Positions 1 through 7,932 of a stretch of 33,013 nt of DNA are shown piece by piece (position 1 is the first letter of the stretch; each line of letters begins with the position of its first letter). Where the stretch lies: contig JAFTFG010000009.1 in assembly GCA_017449675.1 (NCBI GenBank), forward strand, positions 1 to 33,013. The letters are read 5' to 3'. The notes beneath the pieces were generated by a model, which did not search any database, was not told the origin of the DNA, and was given only the letters and a program-made list of their open reading frames with translations. Both the position numbers and the translations under genes were made by a program. Source of the DNA: Prevotella sp. GTDB lineage: Bacteria; Bacteroidota; Bacteroidia; Bacteroidales; Bacteroidaceae.

Positions 1-28
1 CATTAAATATTAAACATTAAAAATTAAT
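1..28. repeat. Heptamer tandem repeat before the exbD-like gene
   Basis: Four imperfect 7-bp units of the form YATTAAA run from the window edge into the ATG of the exbD-like gene, so the start codon is part of the last unit. No Shine-Dalgarno sequence is seen. A change in unit number would alter the spacer to the gene upstream. This is one of several short-period repeats at operon junctions in the window. Confidence 0.6.
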
Positions 29-500
29 GAGTCGTTTTCGTCGCCGCAATCATGATGTGCCGGGATTGAATCTCGCTTCGATGCCAGATTTGATCTTTAC
101 CGTCTTGTTCTTTTTTATGATTGTCACCCATATGCGACAGACCGAACTGAAGGTTCGTTATGTGGTGCCGCAAGGAACGGAATTAGAGAAGACAGGGTAT
201 AAGGGTAGTGTGGTGTATCTGTATATCGGTCGACCTGTTGATGAGCAGGGAAAGGTGATGGATGCTCCACCACGTATCCAACTCAACGACCGTATCGTCA
301 GTGTCCAAGAGATTCCTGGGGCTGTTGCTGAGGCCCGTGAGCAGATGGCATCCGAAGACCGTATGCGGATGACGGTCAGTATTCATGCCGACCGTGACGT
401 GGATATGGGACTGATGAATGATGTGAAACAGGCACTTCGTCAGGCCGGTGCCTTACGTATCAACTATTCGGCGACCAACCAAGAGGAAACGGTTGACTAA
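27..500 (+). CDS. exbD: ExbD/TolR-type biopolymer transport protein
   Basis: This 157-residue protein has the ExbD/TolR layout: a short basic cytoplasmic N-terminus (residues 1-17), one membrane helix with an early acidic residue (Asp21 in 'MPDLIFTVLFFFMIV', about 19-34), and a periplasmic domain to the end. In ExbD the membrane aspartate takes part in proton use, and the ExbB-ExbD complex powers TonB-dependent outer-membrane transport. The partner exbB and a second exbD copy, usual in Bacteroidales, would lie to the left of the window. The gene is convergent with folA and the two stop codons overlap by four bases (497-500, CTAA read on both strands). The family call is firm; whether it serves TonB or another motor is not shown. 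Confidence 0.88.
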   Translation: MSRFRRRNHDVPGLNLASMPDLIFTVLFFFMIVTHMRQTELKVRYVVPQGTELEKTGYKGSVVYLYIGRPVDEQGKVMDAPPRIQLNDRIVSVQEIPGAVAEAREQMASEDRMRMTVSIHADRDVDMGLMNDVKQALRQAGALRINYSATNQEETVD

Positions 501-973
501 CGGATATAGTCGACGAAAGCGTATTCGAAGGCATGTTTCTCGTCCTTCGGATGTTCTTCTCTCGTCTCTACTCGCCAGTCGCTATAGTCGGGGAAGAATG
601 CATCAGCCTCCTCGGGAGTGTCTGCTATCTCTGTCAGACAGAGACGGTCGGCCACGGCCATCGCCTGTTGGTAGACACTCGCTCCACCTATGATATAGAT
701 GTCTTCATCTGACCTACAACTCTTCAGTGCCTGCTCTAAGGAGGGGAATACCTCACAGCCGGGGAAGTCCTTGGTACTACGGCTCAATACAACATTCCTG
801 CGGTTGGGCAGGGCTCCCTTGGGTAACGACAGGTAGGTGTTACGTCCCATGATGATGGTATGCCCTGTGGTCAATGCCTTGAAACGTTTCAAGTCGTTGG
901 GCAACCAATACAACAGTTTGTTCTTATATCCGATGGCGCGATTCTTGGCCACGGCAGCGATAATTGAAATCAT
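497..973 (-). CDS. folA: Dihydrofolate reductase
   Basis: The 158-residue protein reduces dihydrofolate to tetrahydrofolate with NADPH in the cytoplasm. It has the usual chromosomal DHFR length and motifs: 'ISIIAAVAKNRAIGYKN' at the N-terminus, 'LPNDLKRFK' with the substrate-binding acidic residue Asp27, 'IIMGRNTYLSLP' (about 40-51) and the cofactor loop 'IYIIGGASVYQQA' (about 92-104). It follows thyA on the same strand after a 24-bp spacer. Thymidylate synthase makes the dihydrofolate that this enzyme recycles, so the two form a functional pair. The start is ATG, with a heptamer repeat in the spacer and no clear Shine-Dalgarno site. The stop TAG overlaps the stop of the convergent exbD-like gene. 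Confidence 0.96.
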   Translation of the reverse strand: MISIIAAVAKNRAIGYKNKLLYWLPNDLKRFKALTTGHTIIMGRNTYLSLPKGALPNRRNVVLSRSTKDFPGCEVFPSLEQALKSCRSDEDIYIIGGASVYQQAMAVADRLCLTEIADTPEEADAFFPDYSDWRVETREEHPKDEKHAFEYAFVDYIR

Positions 974-997
974 AACTATGAACTATGCACTAATGAA
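974..997. repeat. Heptamer repeat in the thyA-folA spacer
   Basis: The whole spacer between the thyA stop and the folA start is built from AACTATG-like units (two exact copies at 974-987, then degenerate copies to 1000). On the gene strand this reads CATAGTT repeated directly before the folA ATG. Confidence 0.6.
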
Positions 998-1792
998 CTA
1001 AACGGACACTTCGGCTTTGATATGTGGGTGTGGGTCGTAGCCTACCAGTTCGAAGTCCTCATACTTAAAGTCGAAGATGCTTTTCACGTCAGGATTGATT
1101 TTCATGACGGGTAGTGGGCGAGGCTCACGGGTGAGTTGCAACTTAGCCTGTTCGATATGGTTCAGGTAGAGATGTGTGTCACCAGTAGTATGGATGAACT
1201 CACCAGGCTTGTAGCCCGTCACCTGTGCCATCATCTGGAGCAGTAAGGCGTACGAGGCGATATTGAACGGTACCCCCAGGAAGGTATCTGCCGAGCGTTG
1301 GTAGAGTTGGAGGCTAAGACGGTCGCCAGCCACATAAAACTGGAAGATGGTATGGCAGGGAGGCAATGCCATCTTATTGACCTCCGCCACATTCCACGCC
1401 GATACGATCATACGACGGGAGTTGGGGTTGGTCTTCAACTGGTCGACGACGTATTGTATCTGGTCAATGACACCGCCGTCGTAGTCGGGCCATGAGCGCC
1501 ATTGGTGTCCGTAGACAGGTCCTAACTCCCCGTTCTCATCCGCCCATTCGTTCCAGATGCGTACCCCGTTCTCCTGCAACCAGTGTACGTTGGTGTCGCC
1601 TTTGAGGAACCAGAGCAGTTCGTAGATGATAGACTTCAAATGTAGTTTCTTGGTGGTCAGCACGGGAAAACCGTCGTCAAGGTTATAGCGCGACTGTGTT
1701 CCGAAGATGCTGATGGTACCTGTGCCAGTACGGTCGCCCTTCTGGGTACCCTCTGTCAGGATGCGGTTCAGTATGTCTAAGTATTGTTTCAT
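998..1792 (-). CDS. thyA: Thymidylate synthase
   Basis: This 264-residue enzyme methylates dUMP to dTMP using methylenetetrahydrofolate. The start [12 protein letters not shown] was chosen because it gives exactly the E. coli length and places the nucleophile at Cys146 in '[11 protein letters not shown]'. The longer reading frame to 1921 adds 43 residues unlike the family that overlap rsmF. Other conserved blocks are '[12 protein letters not shown]' (about 20-31), 'VYGHQWRSW' (93-101), 'RRMIVSAWN' (126-134), '[25 protein letters not shown]' and 'HLYLNHIEQ'. The ATG overlaps the TGA of the upstream rsmF-like gene in an ATGA junction (1789-1792), which suggests translational coupling. folA follows. 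All catalytic residues I can check are present. Confidence 0.97.
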   Translation of the reverse strand: MKQYLDILNRILTEGTQKGDRTGTGTISIFGTQSRYNLDDGFPVLTTKKLHLKSIIYELLWFLKGDTNVHWLQENGVRIWNEWADENGELGPVYGHQWRSWPDYDGGVIDQIQYVVDQLKTNPNSRRMIVSAWNVAEVNKMALPPCHTIFQFYVAGDRLSLQLYQRSADTFLGVPFNIASYALLLQMMAQVTGYKPGEFIHTTGDTHLYLNHIEQAKLQLTREPRPLPVMKINPDVKSIFDFKYEDFELVGYDPHPHIKAEVSV

Positions 1793-3042
1793 ATCTCTTT
1801 TAATATAGGTTCGTAATCGTTGGGAATATGAGTGGTCTTGATCTTCCACTCCTTGGGGTAGAGGTTGTTGGCACGATTGCCGATGTTCTTCACCAGTCCG
1901 AGGGGATGACCTTGGAAGCATACCTCCACCAGACCACGGGGTGTGTCGACAGGCAATACGATAGCCTCATGTCTCAGGTACGCCATTGCCTGGGAGTAGG
2001 TTATCTCTGTCTGGTAAGGAGATGCCTGTTTAGGGGTAGTTCCCATGCTGGAAACTGTCAGTTCCCTAAGGGGAACCTGGGAGTTTGCACGGCGGAAACT
2101 GTCAGTTACCTTAGGGGAGACTGTTCGGGAACCGCCTTTCCTCAAGACGCACATAAAGAGTCCTTCCCCCCTTGTGATGCCGGGGATGAAGCGATAGACG
2201 GGTTTGTGGAAGCCATTGAGCAGTGATCCCGTGATGTTCCATTCGGGTTTTGTCTCTACCGTCAGTACCTCCGCATCGTATTCCTCCAGTATCCAGCGGA
2301 TATTCTCCTCGTTCTCCTTCGTATTAAAGGTACAGGTACTATATATGAATAGACCGCCCTCGTTGAGGCATTGCCAGGCATCACTCACAATGTCACGCTG
2401 CAGTCGCCAGCATTTCTCCACGTTCTGCGGACTCCATTCACGGATGGTCGCCTCGTCTTTGCGGAACATGCCCTCGCCAGAGCAAGGCACGTCACAGAGG
2501 ATGATATCGAAATGGAGTTTCGACCTATTGTAGTCCTTGGGGTAGGCATTCGTCACATGGCAGTTGGGATAGCCCCATTTCTGGATGTTCTCTGCGAGAA
2601 TGCTGGCACGGTTGCGGATAGGCTCATTACTAAAGAGCACACAGTCCTCTGGCAGTGCGGAGCGCAATAACGTCGACTTTCCGCCAGGAGCGGCACACAT
2701 ATCAAGGGCTGTTAGCGATTGACTGTTGGCGATTGCCGGTTGGTGTTGGCGTAATACCTCATCGAGAAACATGGAGGCAGCCTCTTGCACATAATAGCAG
2801 CCGGCATGGAAGAGGGGATCGAACGTGAAGTTCGGACGACTCTTCAGGTAATAGGCATTGCGGCACCAAGGTACTTGTTCGCCCTCTATCACCGCTAACC
2901 TCTTACCGCTACCCTCTGTCTTCTTGGGGTTCAGACGGATACTCACAGGAATATCCTCCTCGAACGATTGAAGATATCGCTCGAAGCGCTCATCGCCCAT
3001 CAGTTGGCGAGTGTAGGTGGTAAACGCAACAGGTAATTCCAT
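1789..3042 (-). CDS. rsmF: NOL1/NOP2/Sun-family RNA m5C methyltransferase (RsmF-like)
   Basis: The 417-residue protein is a SAM-dependent RNA (cytosine-5) methyltransferase, probably acting on 16S rRNA. Visible motifs are the SAM-binding loop '[10 protein letters not shown]' (about 114-123), the '[13 protein letters not shown]' motif IV with its proline-cysteine pair (about 184-196), and '[14 protein letters not shown]' motif VI with the second cysteine, giving the two-cysteine mechanism of this family. After residue about 305 there is a linker made largely of repeated DNA (2050-2120), then a C-terminal domain resembling the RNA-binding part of RsmF-like proteins. A second repeat-built segment (2708-2749) lies just before the SAM motif. 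It is the first gene of the rsmF-thyA-folA run and is divergent from the DUF6249 gene. The exact target base cannot be read from sequence. Confidence 0.9.
   Translation of the reverse strand: MELPVAFTTYTRQLMGDERFERYLQSFEEDIPVSIRLNPKKTEGSGKRLAVIEGEQVPWCRNAYYLKSRPNFTFDPLFHAGCYYVQEAASMFLDEVLRQHQPAIANSQSLTALDMCAAPGGKSTLLRSALPEDCVLFSNEPIRNRASILAENIQKWGYPNCHVTNAYPKDYNRSKLHFDIILCDVPCSGEGMFRKDEATIREWSPQNVEKCWRLQRDIVSDAWQCLNEGGLFIYSTCTFNTKENEENIRWILEEYDAEVLTVETKPEWNITGSLLNGFHKPVYRFIPGITRGEGLFMCVLRKGGSRTVSPKVTDSFRRANSQVPLRELTVSSMGTTPKQASPYQTEITYSQAMAYLRHEAIVLPVDTPRGLVEVCFQGHPLGLVKNIGNRANNLYPKEWKIKTTHIPNDYEPILKEI
2050..2120. repeat. Duplicated 27-bp repeat in the rsmF linker
   Basis: Two near-identical copies begin GGAAACTGTCAGTT at 2050 and 2094, a 44-bp offset. 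Because 44 is not a multiple of three, the copies are translated in different frames (PKVTDSF and PLRELTVS), so the DNA rather than the peptide is conserved. Each copy contains two nearly palindromic parts, around CTGTCAG and around CCTAAGG. Confidence 0.7.
2708..2749. repeat. Heptamer tandem repeat inside rsmF
   Basis: Six 7-bp units related to GCGATTG and ACTGTTG lie in frame before the SAM-binding motif and encode [12 protein letters not shown]. The 13-bp string ATTGACTGTTGGC is shared with the repeat at 29837-29871 in dsbD, where it is read in a different frame. Confidence 0.65.
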
Positions 3043-3052
3043 TATTTATCGG

Positions 3053-3081
3053 CAAAGTTACAAATTATTTTCGTATTTTTG
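3053..3081. promoter_or_regulatory. Divergent promoter pair between rsmF and the DUF6249 gene
   Basis: Two -7 boxes of the Bacteroidetes TAnnTTTG type lie 13 bp apart in opposite directions: TAACTTTG on the minus strand (3060-3053), serving the rsmF operon, and TATTTTTG on the plus strand (3074-3081), serving the DUF6249 operon. The -33 boxes are weak: TTGC or GTTG for the minus strand and no clear TTTG for the plus strand. Confidence 0.55.
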
Positions 3082-3134
3082 CAACTAATTTGAAGAATAT
3101 AACGTCTAACGGATGAACAAACAATAAAAAACAG

Positions 3135-3821
3135 ATGGACATGAAAAAAGGAATATTCGTTTTAACGCTCTTGCTCACGCTGGGAATGACAGTTCCCACG
3201 ATGGCACAAAAGCACCGTCATACCCCAAGGGGGACGGAACTGGTGGACACTACCAAGCAGAGTTCTGCCGTGGATGCCTTCTCGGATACGACATCAGTAG
3301 ATAGCTTATATGATAATGGTGCGTCTCACCATAGTCATTCCGTCAGTATCGACTGGGATGGTGACGAGGATGTAGAGGAGGCTCTCACAAAGGTGTTTGA
3401 GTCCATCGGTGAGGACTCCAAACTGGCCACAGGTTTGATTATCGCTGTCGTCGCTATCGTGGTTATCTTCCTCTTGGCACCCGTCCTGATTCTCCTGCTG
3501 ATCTTCTATTTCGTCAATAAGAACCGCAAGCAGAAGATGAAGTTGGCACAGATGGCGATGGAGAAGGGACAACCGATTCCAGAGCAGTTGTTGGAGAAGC
3601 CTCAAGAGGAGGTTGGCGACGAGTATCAGAAGGGACTTCGCCAGTGCTTTGTGGGCATCGGACTTGCCATCTTCCTGGGCTATGCCGCTGGTGAGATAGG
3701 TTTCGGCATCGGTGCCTTGGTGTTCTTCATCGGTCTGGGTAAGGTGGTCGCCGCCAAGACAGCCGCTAAGAAAAATGATTTAAATGATAATAACGACTTA
3801 ATTCGACAAGATTATGACTAA
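3135..3821 (+). CDS. DUF6249-type membrane protein with signal peptide
   Basis: The 228-residue protein starts with a signal peptide ending in 'MTVPTMAQ' (about residue 25). It then has an acidic, Ser/Thr-rich exported stretch (about 26-95, with a His cluster 'ASHHSHS'), a strong membrane helix (about 99-125, 'LATGLIIAVVAIVVIFLLAPVLILLLIFYFV'), a charged cytoplasmic part 'NKNRKQKMKLAQMAMEKGQPIPEQLLEKP', and two short helices near the C-terminus (about 173-205). The 'KLAQMAMEKGQPIPEQLL' segment is typical of DUF6249. It heads an operon with PspC, a sigma factor and a small membrane protein, so a role in sensing or buffering envelope stress is plausible but unproven. The second ATG (3141) is an equally good start. 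Confidence 0.8.
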   Translation: MDMKKGIFVLTLLLTLGMTVPTMAQKHRHTPRGTELVDTTKQSSAVDAFSDTTSVDSLYDNGASHHSHSVSIDWDGDEDVEEALTKVFESIGEDSKLATGLIIAVVAIVVIFLLAPVLILLLIFYFVNKNRKQKMKLAQMAMEKGQPIPEQLLEKPQEEVGDEYQKGLRQCFVGIGLAIFLGYAAGEIGFGIGALVFFIGLGKVVAAKTAAKKNDLNDNNDLIRQDYD

Positions 3822-4008
3822 AAGACTTTATCGCTCAGACGACCGTGTGATAGCCGGTGTCTGCTCTGGTTTCGCAGAGTATATGGACTTCGACCCCGTA
3901 GCCGTTCGCTTAGGCTATGCAGCCTTGACGCTCTTTACGGCATTCGCAGGCATCCCATTCTATATCGTGGCATGGATCGTGATGCCAGCAAAAAGTAAGG
4001 TGATTTAG
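3814..4008 (+). CDS. PspC-domain protein
   Basis: This 64-residue protein is a bare PspC domain: 'KRLYRSDDRVIAGVCSGFAEYMDFDPVAVRLGYAALTL' followed by a hydrophobic helix (about 40-58) and a short basic tail. PspC proteins are small inner-membrane proteins; in Enterobacteria PspC senses envelope damage. The start codon lies inside the end of the DUF6249 gene (8-bp overlap), so the two are probably translated together. In this Bacteroidales arrangement the neighbouring sigma factor is the obvious candidate output, but this link is inferred from gene order only. Confidence 0.88.
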   Translation: MTKRLYRSDDRVIAGVCSGFAEYMDFDPVAVRLGYAALTLFTAFAGIPFYIVAWIVMPAKSKVI

Positions 4009-4048
4009 TCGAAATATCGAGATCTCGATATATCGATATATCGAAAAA
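4009..4048. repeat. Octamer tandem repeat in the pspC-sigma spacer
   Basis: Five 8-bp units with consensus TCGATATA start directly after the pspC stop. Units contain TCGA and ATCGAT, so the tract is also rich in small palindromes. A related octamer lies at 13632-13663 between cydA and cydB. Confidence 0.7.
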
Positions 4049-4059
4049 AGAACGATAGT

Positions 4060-4584
4060 ATGACAACTGACATCTCTCTTGTAGTACAGGTGGCGGTATT
4101 AGGCAACCGACGGGCTTTTGATGAACTCGTGCGCCGATACCAGTCACCCGTGCGCCGTTTCTTCTTGCATCAGACGCTGGGAGATGAGCAGTTGAGTGAC
4201 GACCTCGCACAGGACACGTTTATCAAGGCATACACCAGTATCAGTAAGTTCAAGGGCCTCGCCTCCTTCCAGACATGGCTGATGCGCATCGCCTATAATG
4301 TGTTCTACGACTATACGAGGGCTTATCGGCAGACAACGGACATGGACAATATCCCAGAGCGTACCGGTTCACAGGTGAGTCCTACGTTGAAGATGGACCT
4401 TTATCATGCCCTCGCCTTGTTGAAGCCTGACGAACGAACCTGTGTGACGCTGCAACTGATTGACGGCTATGATATCAAGAAGATCAGTGAGATTACTCAG
4501 ATGAAGGAGGGAACGGTGAAGTCGCACCTCTCCCGAGGAAAAGAGAAACTAGCAAACTATTTAAAACAGAATGGCTATGGATGA
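4060..4584 (+). CDS. RNA polymerase sigma-70 family (ECF-type) sigma factor
   Basis: The 174-residue protein has the two-domain ECF layout. Region 2 spans about 15-90 with 'FDELVRRYQSPVRRFF', 'DDLAQDTFIKAYTSISKF' and 'FQTWLMRIAYNVFYDYTR'. Region 4 spans about 115-170 with 'LLKPDERTCVTLQLIDGYDIKKISEITQMKEGTVKSHLSRGKEKL', a clear helix-turn-helix that reads the -35 element. It should redirect RNA polymerase to a stress regulon. It sits in an operon behind the DUF6249 and PspC genes and overlaps the next gene, which encodes a small membrane protein that could be its anti-sigma factor. An octamer repeat fills the 51-bp spacer before it. Confidence 0.93.
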   Translation: MTTDISLVVQVAVLGNRRAFDELVRRYQSPVRRFFLHQTLGDEQLSDDLAQDTFIKAYTSISKFKGLASFQTWLMRIAYNVFYDYTRAYRQTTDMDNIPERTGSQVSPTLKMDLYHALALLKPDERTCVTLQLIDGYDIKKISEITQMKEGTVKSHLSRGKEKLANYLKQNGYG

Positions 4585-4915
4585 ACAGAATGAGAAGTTG
4601 CTGCGACAGTTCTTTAGTGAGGCTGCCATGCGGCAGATTGAGGATAAGGGCTTCACAGAGCAGGTGATGCGCCGGCTACCGGTACGTATGAAACTTTTCA
4701 CACGGATATGGACGGCGTGTTGTATCCTTATTGCGGCCATCCTTTTCACCGTCTTTCATGGTTGGGAACTGTTGCTGGTGCAGATGGAGGTGTTCCTGCG
4801 CACCACTATAGCAGAACCGCCACAGGTGAATCCCGTGATGGTGGTCTTCGTACTCTTCAGCCTGTTGTTGATCGGGGCCTATGAGATACTTAGTTACGAG
4901 CGGGTGATTCGATGA
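4571..4915 (+). CDS. Small two-helix membrane protein, candidate anti-sigma factor (DUF5056-like)
   Basis: The 114-residue protein has a hydrophilic N-terminal part of about 40 residues ('NEKLLRQFFSEAAMRQIEDKGFTEQVMRRLP') and two predicted membrane helices (about 43-64 and 90-108). It overlaps the end of the sigma factor gene, by 14 bp from this ATG or 8 bp from the second ATG at 4577. A soluble N-terminus tied to the membrane next to an ECF sigma factor is the layout expected of an anti-sigma factor, but there is no recognisable zinc-binding anti-sigma motif. The DUF5056 label is my recollection of a Bacteroides family in the same context and is unchecked. Its 3' end overlaps the convergent PorE-like gene by 26 bp. 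Confidence 0.75.
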   Translation: MAMDEQNEKLLRQFFSEAAMRQIEDKGFTEQVMRRLPVRMKLFTRIWTACCILIAAILFTVFHGWELLLVQMEVFLRTTIAEPPQVNPVMVVFVLFSLLLIGAYEILSYERVIR

Positions 4916-6926
4916 GGCGACCTTCCTTGTCGAACATACCGTAGGTGGTACTCGTCACCCTGAACTCGGTACGACGGTTGAGTTGGTTGCAAATCTCCTG
5001 CTCTTCTGGTGTGAACGTTCTGACATAGTCTTCTGTCAGGATGTCGTTTTCTTTTAGGAAGGTGTATTTCTCTGTCAACTTCTTACGAATCTTCTTAGGA
5101 CTACCCTTGCCATAGCCTTTGGGGGTGAGGCGCTCCTTGGCGATACCCTTTTGAATGAGGTAGTTGATGACGGACTCCGCACGACGCTGGGAGAGGCGTA
5201 TGTTATATTCCTCACTACCTTTGTAGTCACAATGGGCGGCAAGTTCGATGGCGACATGCGGGTTCTCGTTCAGCAATACCACTAACTTGTCTAATGCCTC
5301 TGTCGACTCAGGACGCAGGGTGGCACGGTCGAAGTCATAGAAGATATTATCGATGAGGACGGGAGCGGTGATACTTGCTAAAGGAAACTGTAAGACGTAT
5401 TCCTCAGAGTCAGTGACGGGTTCGACACGTAGTTCCTCCTTGTGGTTCAGATAACCGGCACAGGTACCTAGCAGCACATAGTCGACGTTTGGTTTGATCT
5501 GTTGGGTAAACGAACCGTCACCCTTCACGCTGAGTTTCAGATTGGTGCCGTCATTACCTACGAGATAGACGACGGCCTGTGGCAACTCATACCCCTCCTG
5601 TTCATAGACCCAGCCCTTGACGGTCTGGATGATCTCGGGATTCTCAAACGAGTAGATATGGTCCCAGCCGTGAGCATCACCACGGTTGGAGGAGAAGAAT
5701 CCCTTGTTGAGCATCCCCTCGAAGGTCATGCCGAAGTCATCACCCTGTGAGTTCAAGGGGAAACCGGGATGCTCCAACTGCCAGCCGAAAGCGTTAGGCT
5801 TGGCGATGAAGATATCCAGTCCACCCATGCCCTCATGACCGTTACTGGAGAAATAGAGGTCACCATTTGGGCGGAAAGTGGGGAAGAGTTCATCACCAGG
5901 GGTGTTGATGGGAGCCCCGAGGTTTTCTACACCTCCCATCGAGGTCTCGGAGATACGGACACGCCAGATATCCTTGCCACCCATACCTCCCGGCATGTCA
6001 CTGACGAAATAGAGCCATTTGCCATCGGGACTAATGGCTGGATGAGCAAAGAGGGAGAGGGTGTCACGGGTGAGTTCCACCACCTGTGACTTACTCCATG
6101 CGGCATCGGAGCGTCGTGAGGTGGCTATCTGTGCATAGCGTGGATAGTTGTTGTCTGTCTTACAGACCGTCAGGTACATCGAATGCCCGTCAGGGGTCAG
6201 ACAACAGGCTCCCTCGTCATCTGCAGAGTTGAGTTCGGAGTCGATCACCTGTGGGCGTTGCCATTTACCTTGTTCGTCTTTCTGTGACATGAAGATATCC
6301 CCGTTCTTCGTTCCTGTGATACCGCTCAACTCATCACCAGTAGCCTCGTTGCGGGTGGAGGTGAAATACAGGCGGTCGTTATTGTCGCCTCCCAGACAGG
6401 GGGAGTAGTCGGAACGACGGGAATTGAAGATGTTCTCTCGCTTTACTGTGTAGCGAGAACCCTCTTGTTTCCATATTGGAGCCTGCTGTGCGGAACGTAG
6501 TCCATTCTGTGCGAGAATCTTGGCAAAGGCAGGACTTTGGGCGGCAACAGAATCAACAAGTATGTCGCCATACACCTTTATCGCCTCCTTATAACTGCCA
6601 GCCTTCAATAACTGCTGACCTAAATACAATTGTGCAAGAGAGTCTTGTTGCCCATAGCGCAAGGCATTACGGTAGGCACCAATGGCCCTTTGGGTGTAGT
6701 TGATGCGTCGATAGCAGTCGGCCATCTTCAGTGCTCGCTGTCCTCGGAGTTTCTTCTCCTTCACAGGGGTCATCGCATAGGCTCTCTTGTATTGGGTCGC
6801 CGCATCAAAATACTCGCCCAAGGCATAATACTTATCGCCTTTCTTCATCACATGGTCGACACCACATCCCGTAAGGAGGAATGTGATGGCTACTATATAG
6901 ATAAGGTGTAATGTCTTACGTGTCAT
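4890..6926 (-). CDS. porE: PorE-like OmpA-family lipoprotein (TPR, WD40-like repeats, OmpA C-terminal domain)
   Basis: The 678-residue protein begins with a lipoprotein signal (lipobox 'LLTGC', Cys21). Next come TPR-like helices (about 28-130), a beta-propeller of PD40/WD40 repeats (about 165-420: 'SDYSPCLGGDNNDRLYFTS', 'GACCLTPDGHSMYLT', 'FAHPAISPDGKWLYFVSDMPGGMGGKDIW', 'FPTFRPNGDLYFSSNGHEGMGGLDIF'), a carboxypeptidase-regulatory-like domain (about 430-520) and an OmpA peptidoglycan-binding domain (about 535-660, 'YDFDRATLRPESTEALDKL', 'LSQRRAESVINYLIQKGI'). This domain order is that of PorE, which links the type IX secretion machinery to peptidoglycan in Porphyromonas gingivalis. OmpA-like lipoproteins with the same domains exist outside secretion loci, so the exact role is inferred. 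No canonical promoter is evident in the short gap upstream. Confidence 0.85.
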   Translation of the reverse strand: MTRKTLHLIYIVAITFLLTGCGVDHVMKKGDKYYALGEYFDAATQYKRAYAMTPVKEKKLRGQRALKMADCYRRINYTQRAIGAYRNALRYGQQDSLAQLYLGQQLLKAGSYKEAIKVYGDILVDSVAAQSPAFAKILAQNGLRSAQQAPIWKQEGSRYTVKRENIFNSRRSDYSPCLGGDNNDRLYFTSTRNEATGDELSGITGTKNGDIFMSQKDEQGKWQRPQVIDSELNSADDEGACCLTPDGHSMYLTVCKTDNNYPRYAQIATSRRSDAAWSKSQVVELTRDTLSLFAHPAISPDGKWLYFVSDMPGGMGGKDIWRVRISETSMGGVENLGAPINTPGDELFPTFRPNGDLYFSSNGHEGMGGLDIFIAKPNAFGWQLEHPGFPLNSQGDDFGMTFEGMLNKGFFSSNRGDAHGWDHIYSFENPEIIQTVKGWVYEQEGYELPQAVVYLVGNDGTNLKLSVKGDGSFTQQIKPNVDYVLLGTCAGYLNHKEELRVEPVTDSEEYVLQFPLASITAPVLIDNIFYDFDRATLRPESTEALDKLVVLLNENPHVAIELAAHCDYKGSEEYNIRLSQRRAESVINYLIQKGIAKERLTPKGYGKGSPKKIRKKLTEKYTFLKENDILTEDYVRTFTPEEQEICNQLNRRTEFRVTSTTYGMFDKEGRLIESPARN

Positions 6927-6997
6927 ACCTCAAATAAAACGGAAGGAAGGCTTTTTTATTGCCTGCCTTCTGCTTTTCTTCTACAAATGGCTTGTCA

Positions 6998-7174
6998 TTA
7001 CGGGAACAGGATGTTGGGGAGCATTTCCTCTTCGTTGTCGAAGCCGAACATGCGTACTCCGGGAGGGGCATTGTCTTCACCCGGGGTGATGACATCGTTG
7101 CCTGCCAACAGGGACGTGCCGGTATGGAGGACGATTATACTCATCCATGGAGTCTCATATGTTTTCTTGCTCAT
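6998..7174 (-). CDS. Small peptide of 58 residues downstream of the secreted protein gene
   Basis: This short gene encodes 58 residues beginning MSKKTYETPWMSIIVLHTGT, then 'SLLAGNDVITPGEDNAPPGV' and an acidic C-terminal half ending 'LPNILFP'. It is supported by an unusually good Shine-Dalgarno sequence (AAAGGAGG on the gene strand, 7190-7183), rare in this phylum, and by its place 14 bp after the stop of the secreted-protein fragment. The pattern of a basic start with KxYxxP, a hydrophobic stretch, 'LLAG', then an acidic tail resembles many short uncharacterised Bacteroidales peptides encoded beside surface proteins. No function is known to me. There is no classical signal peptide, and the short hydrophobic part is weak for a membrane helix. 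Confidence 0.7.
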   Translation of the reverse strand: MSKKTYETPWMSIIVLHTGTSLLAGNDVITPGEDNAPPGVRMFGFDNEEEMLPNILFP

Positions 7175-7188
7175 AGTCCGCCCCTCCT

Positions 7189-7932
7189 TTACTTCATGAC
7201 AACCTTACGGCCATTGATGATATACAATCCCTTCGCGGGCTGTGTCACACGGCGACCCTGCAGGTCGTAGATGTCACCACTGAACTCAGTCGTCTTGTTT
7301 CTTATATCATTGATGCCTGTCGTCTCACTGCTGTCTTCGATGATGGTCAACTGTCGCGCATAGTTGACACCGTCCTTGTTGGTGGTGCGTAGTATCCAGC
7401 GGTAAGGGCTTACTGTGACCTCTGTACCGTAGCAGATGTGTCCGTCTGCACTGATATAGTAGAACGGACTTCCTGCCGTGGCGGTCACATTGTCGTAGGT
7501 GCCGTAGAAGTCATAGGTTGTCTTCGTCGTCGCTGTCGACAGCCGGATGCTGGCGTTCTTGGCAAGCAGGGTTGCGTTTTCTGTGGTGAACTCATAGTCG
7601 GTCACAGCCTCCTTCGGGCGATAGATATACGGCATGTTGCCTTTCAGCACTGCACCTGCGCTGATGGGGTTCAGGAAGACATACACGTTCTCGCTTTCTG
7701 GATTCTCGCCAGGCTCTTGTGCATTGGCAATCATGTTGACCTTGAAGAAGTCGAACTTCTCCAGGTCAGTAGCACTGACAGTATAGTCAAACGGTACGTA
7801 CCACGCCTGGAACTTACCCACACGCTCGCTGTCAAAGGTCCGCTTGTAGGTCACTTTCTCAACATCCTTGTTGATGGTCTTGCTGTATGCCTGACCTTCC
7901 GTCAGTTCCACTTCTTTAGGGGTGTATTCCAT
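7189..7932 (-). CDS. C-terminal part of a secreted surface protein, separated by a TAG stop
   Basis: The 247-residue frame has no signal peptide and no Shine-Dalgarno site. Its ATG immediately follows, in the same frame, the TAG that ends the 7933-9615 frame. It starts with 'YTPKEVELTEGQAYS', contains 'WYVPFDYTVSATDLEKFDFFKV', a segment I associate with the C-terminal half of large Prevotella exported proteins, and ends with 'TGINDIRNK...IYDLQGRRVTQPAKGLYIINGRKVVMK', which resembles C-terminal sorting or anchoring tails. The simplest reading is one gene broken by a nonsense change (for example CAG to TAG). Reinitiation at the ATG would give a protein that stays in the cytoplasm. A strict annotation could merge this and the next entry as one pseudogene. 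Confidence 0.7.
   Translation of the reverse strand: MEYTPKEVELTEGQAYSKTINKDVEKVTYKRTFDSERVGKFQAWYVPFDYTVSATDLEKFDFFKVNMIANAQEPGENPESENVYVFLNPISAGAVLKGNMPYIYRPKEAVTDYEFTTENATLLAKNASIRLSTATTKTTYDFYGTYDNVTATAGSPFYYISADGHICYGTEVTVSPYRWILRTTNKDGVNYARQLTIIEDSSETTGINDIRNKTTEFSGDIYDLQGRRVTQPAKGLYIINGRKVVMK

Noticed and set aside
1793-1921. Longer thyA start
   Set aside because: The added 43 residues do not match the family and overlap rsmF. The inner ATG gives the standard length and an ATGA coupling.
6955-6997. Terminator after the small peptide gene
   Set aside because: Only a 6-bp stem with a loose loop and no clean T-run is visible, so it is too weak to list.
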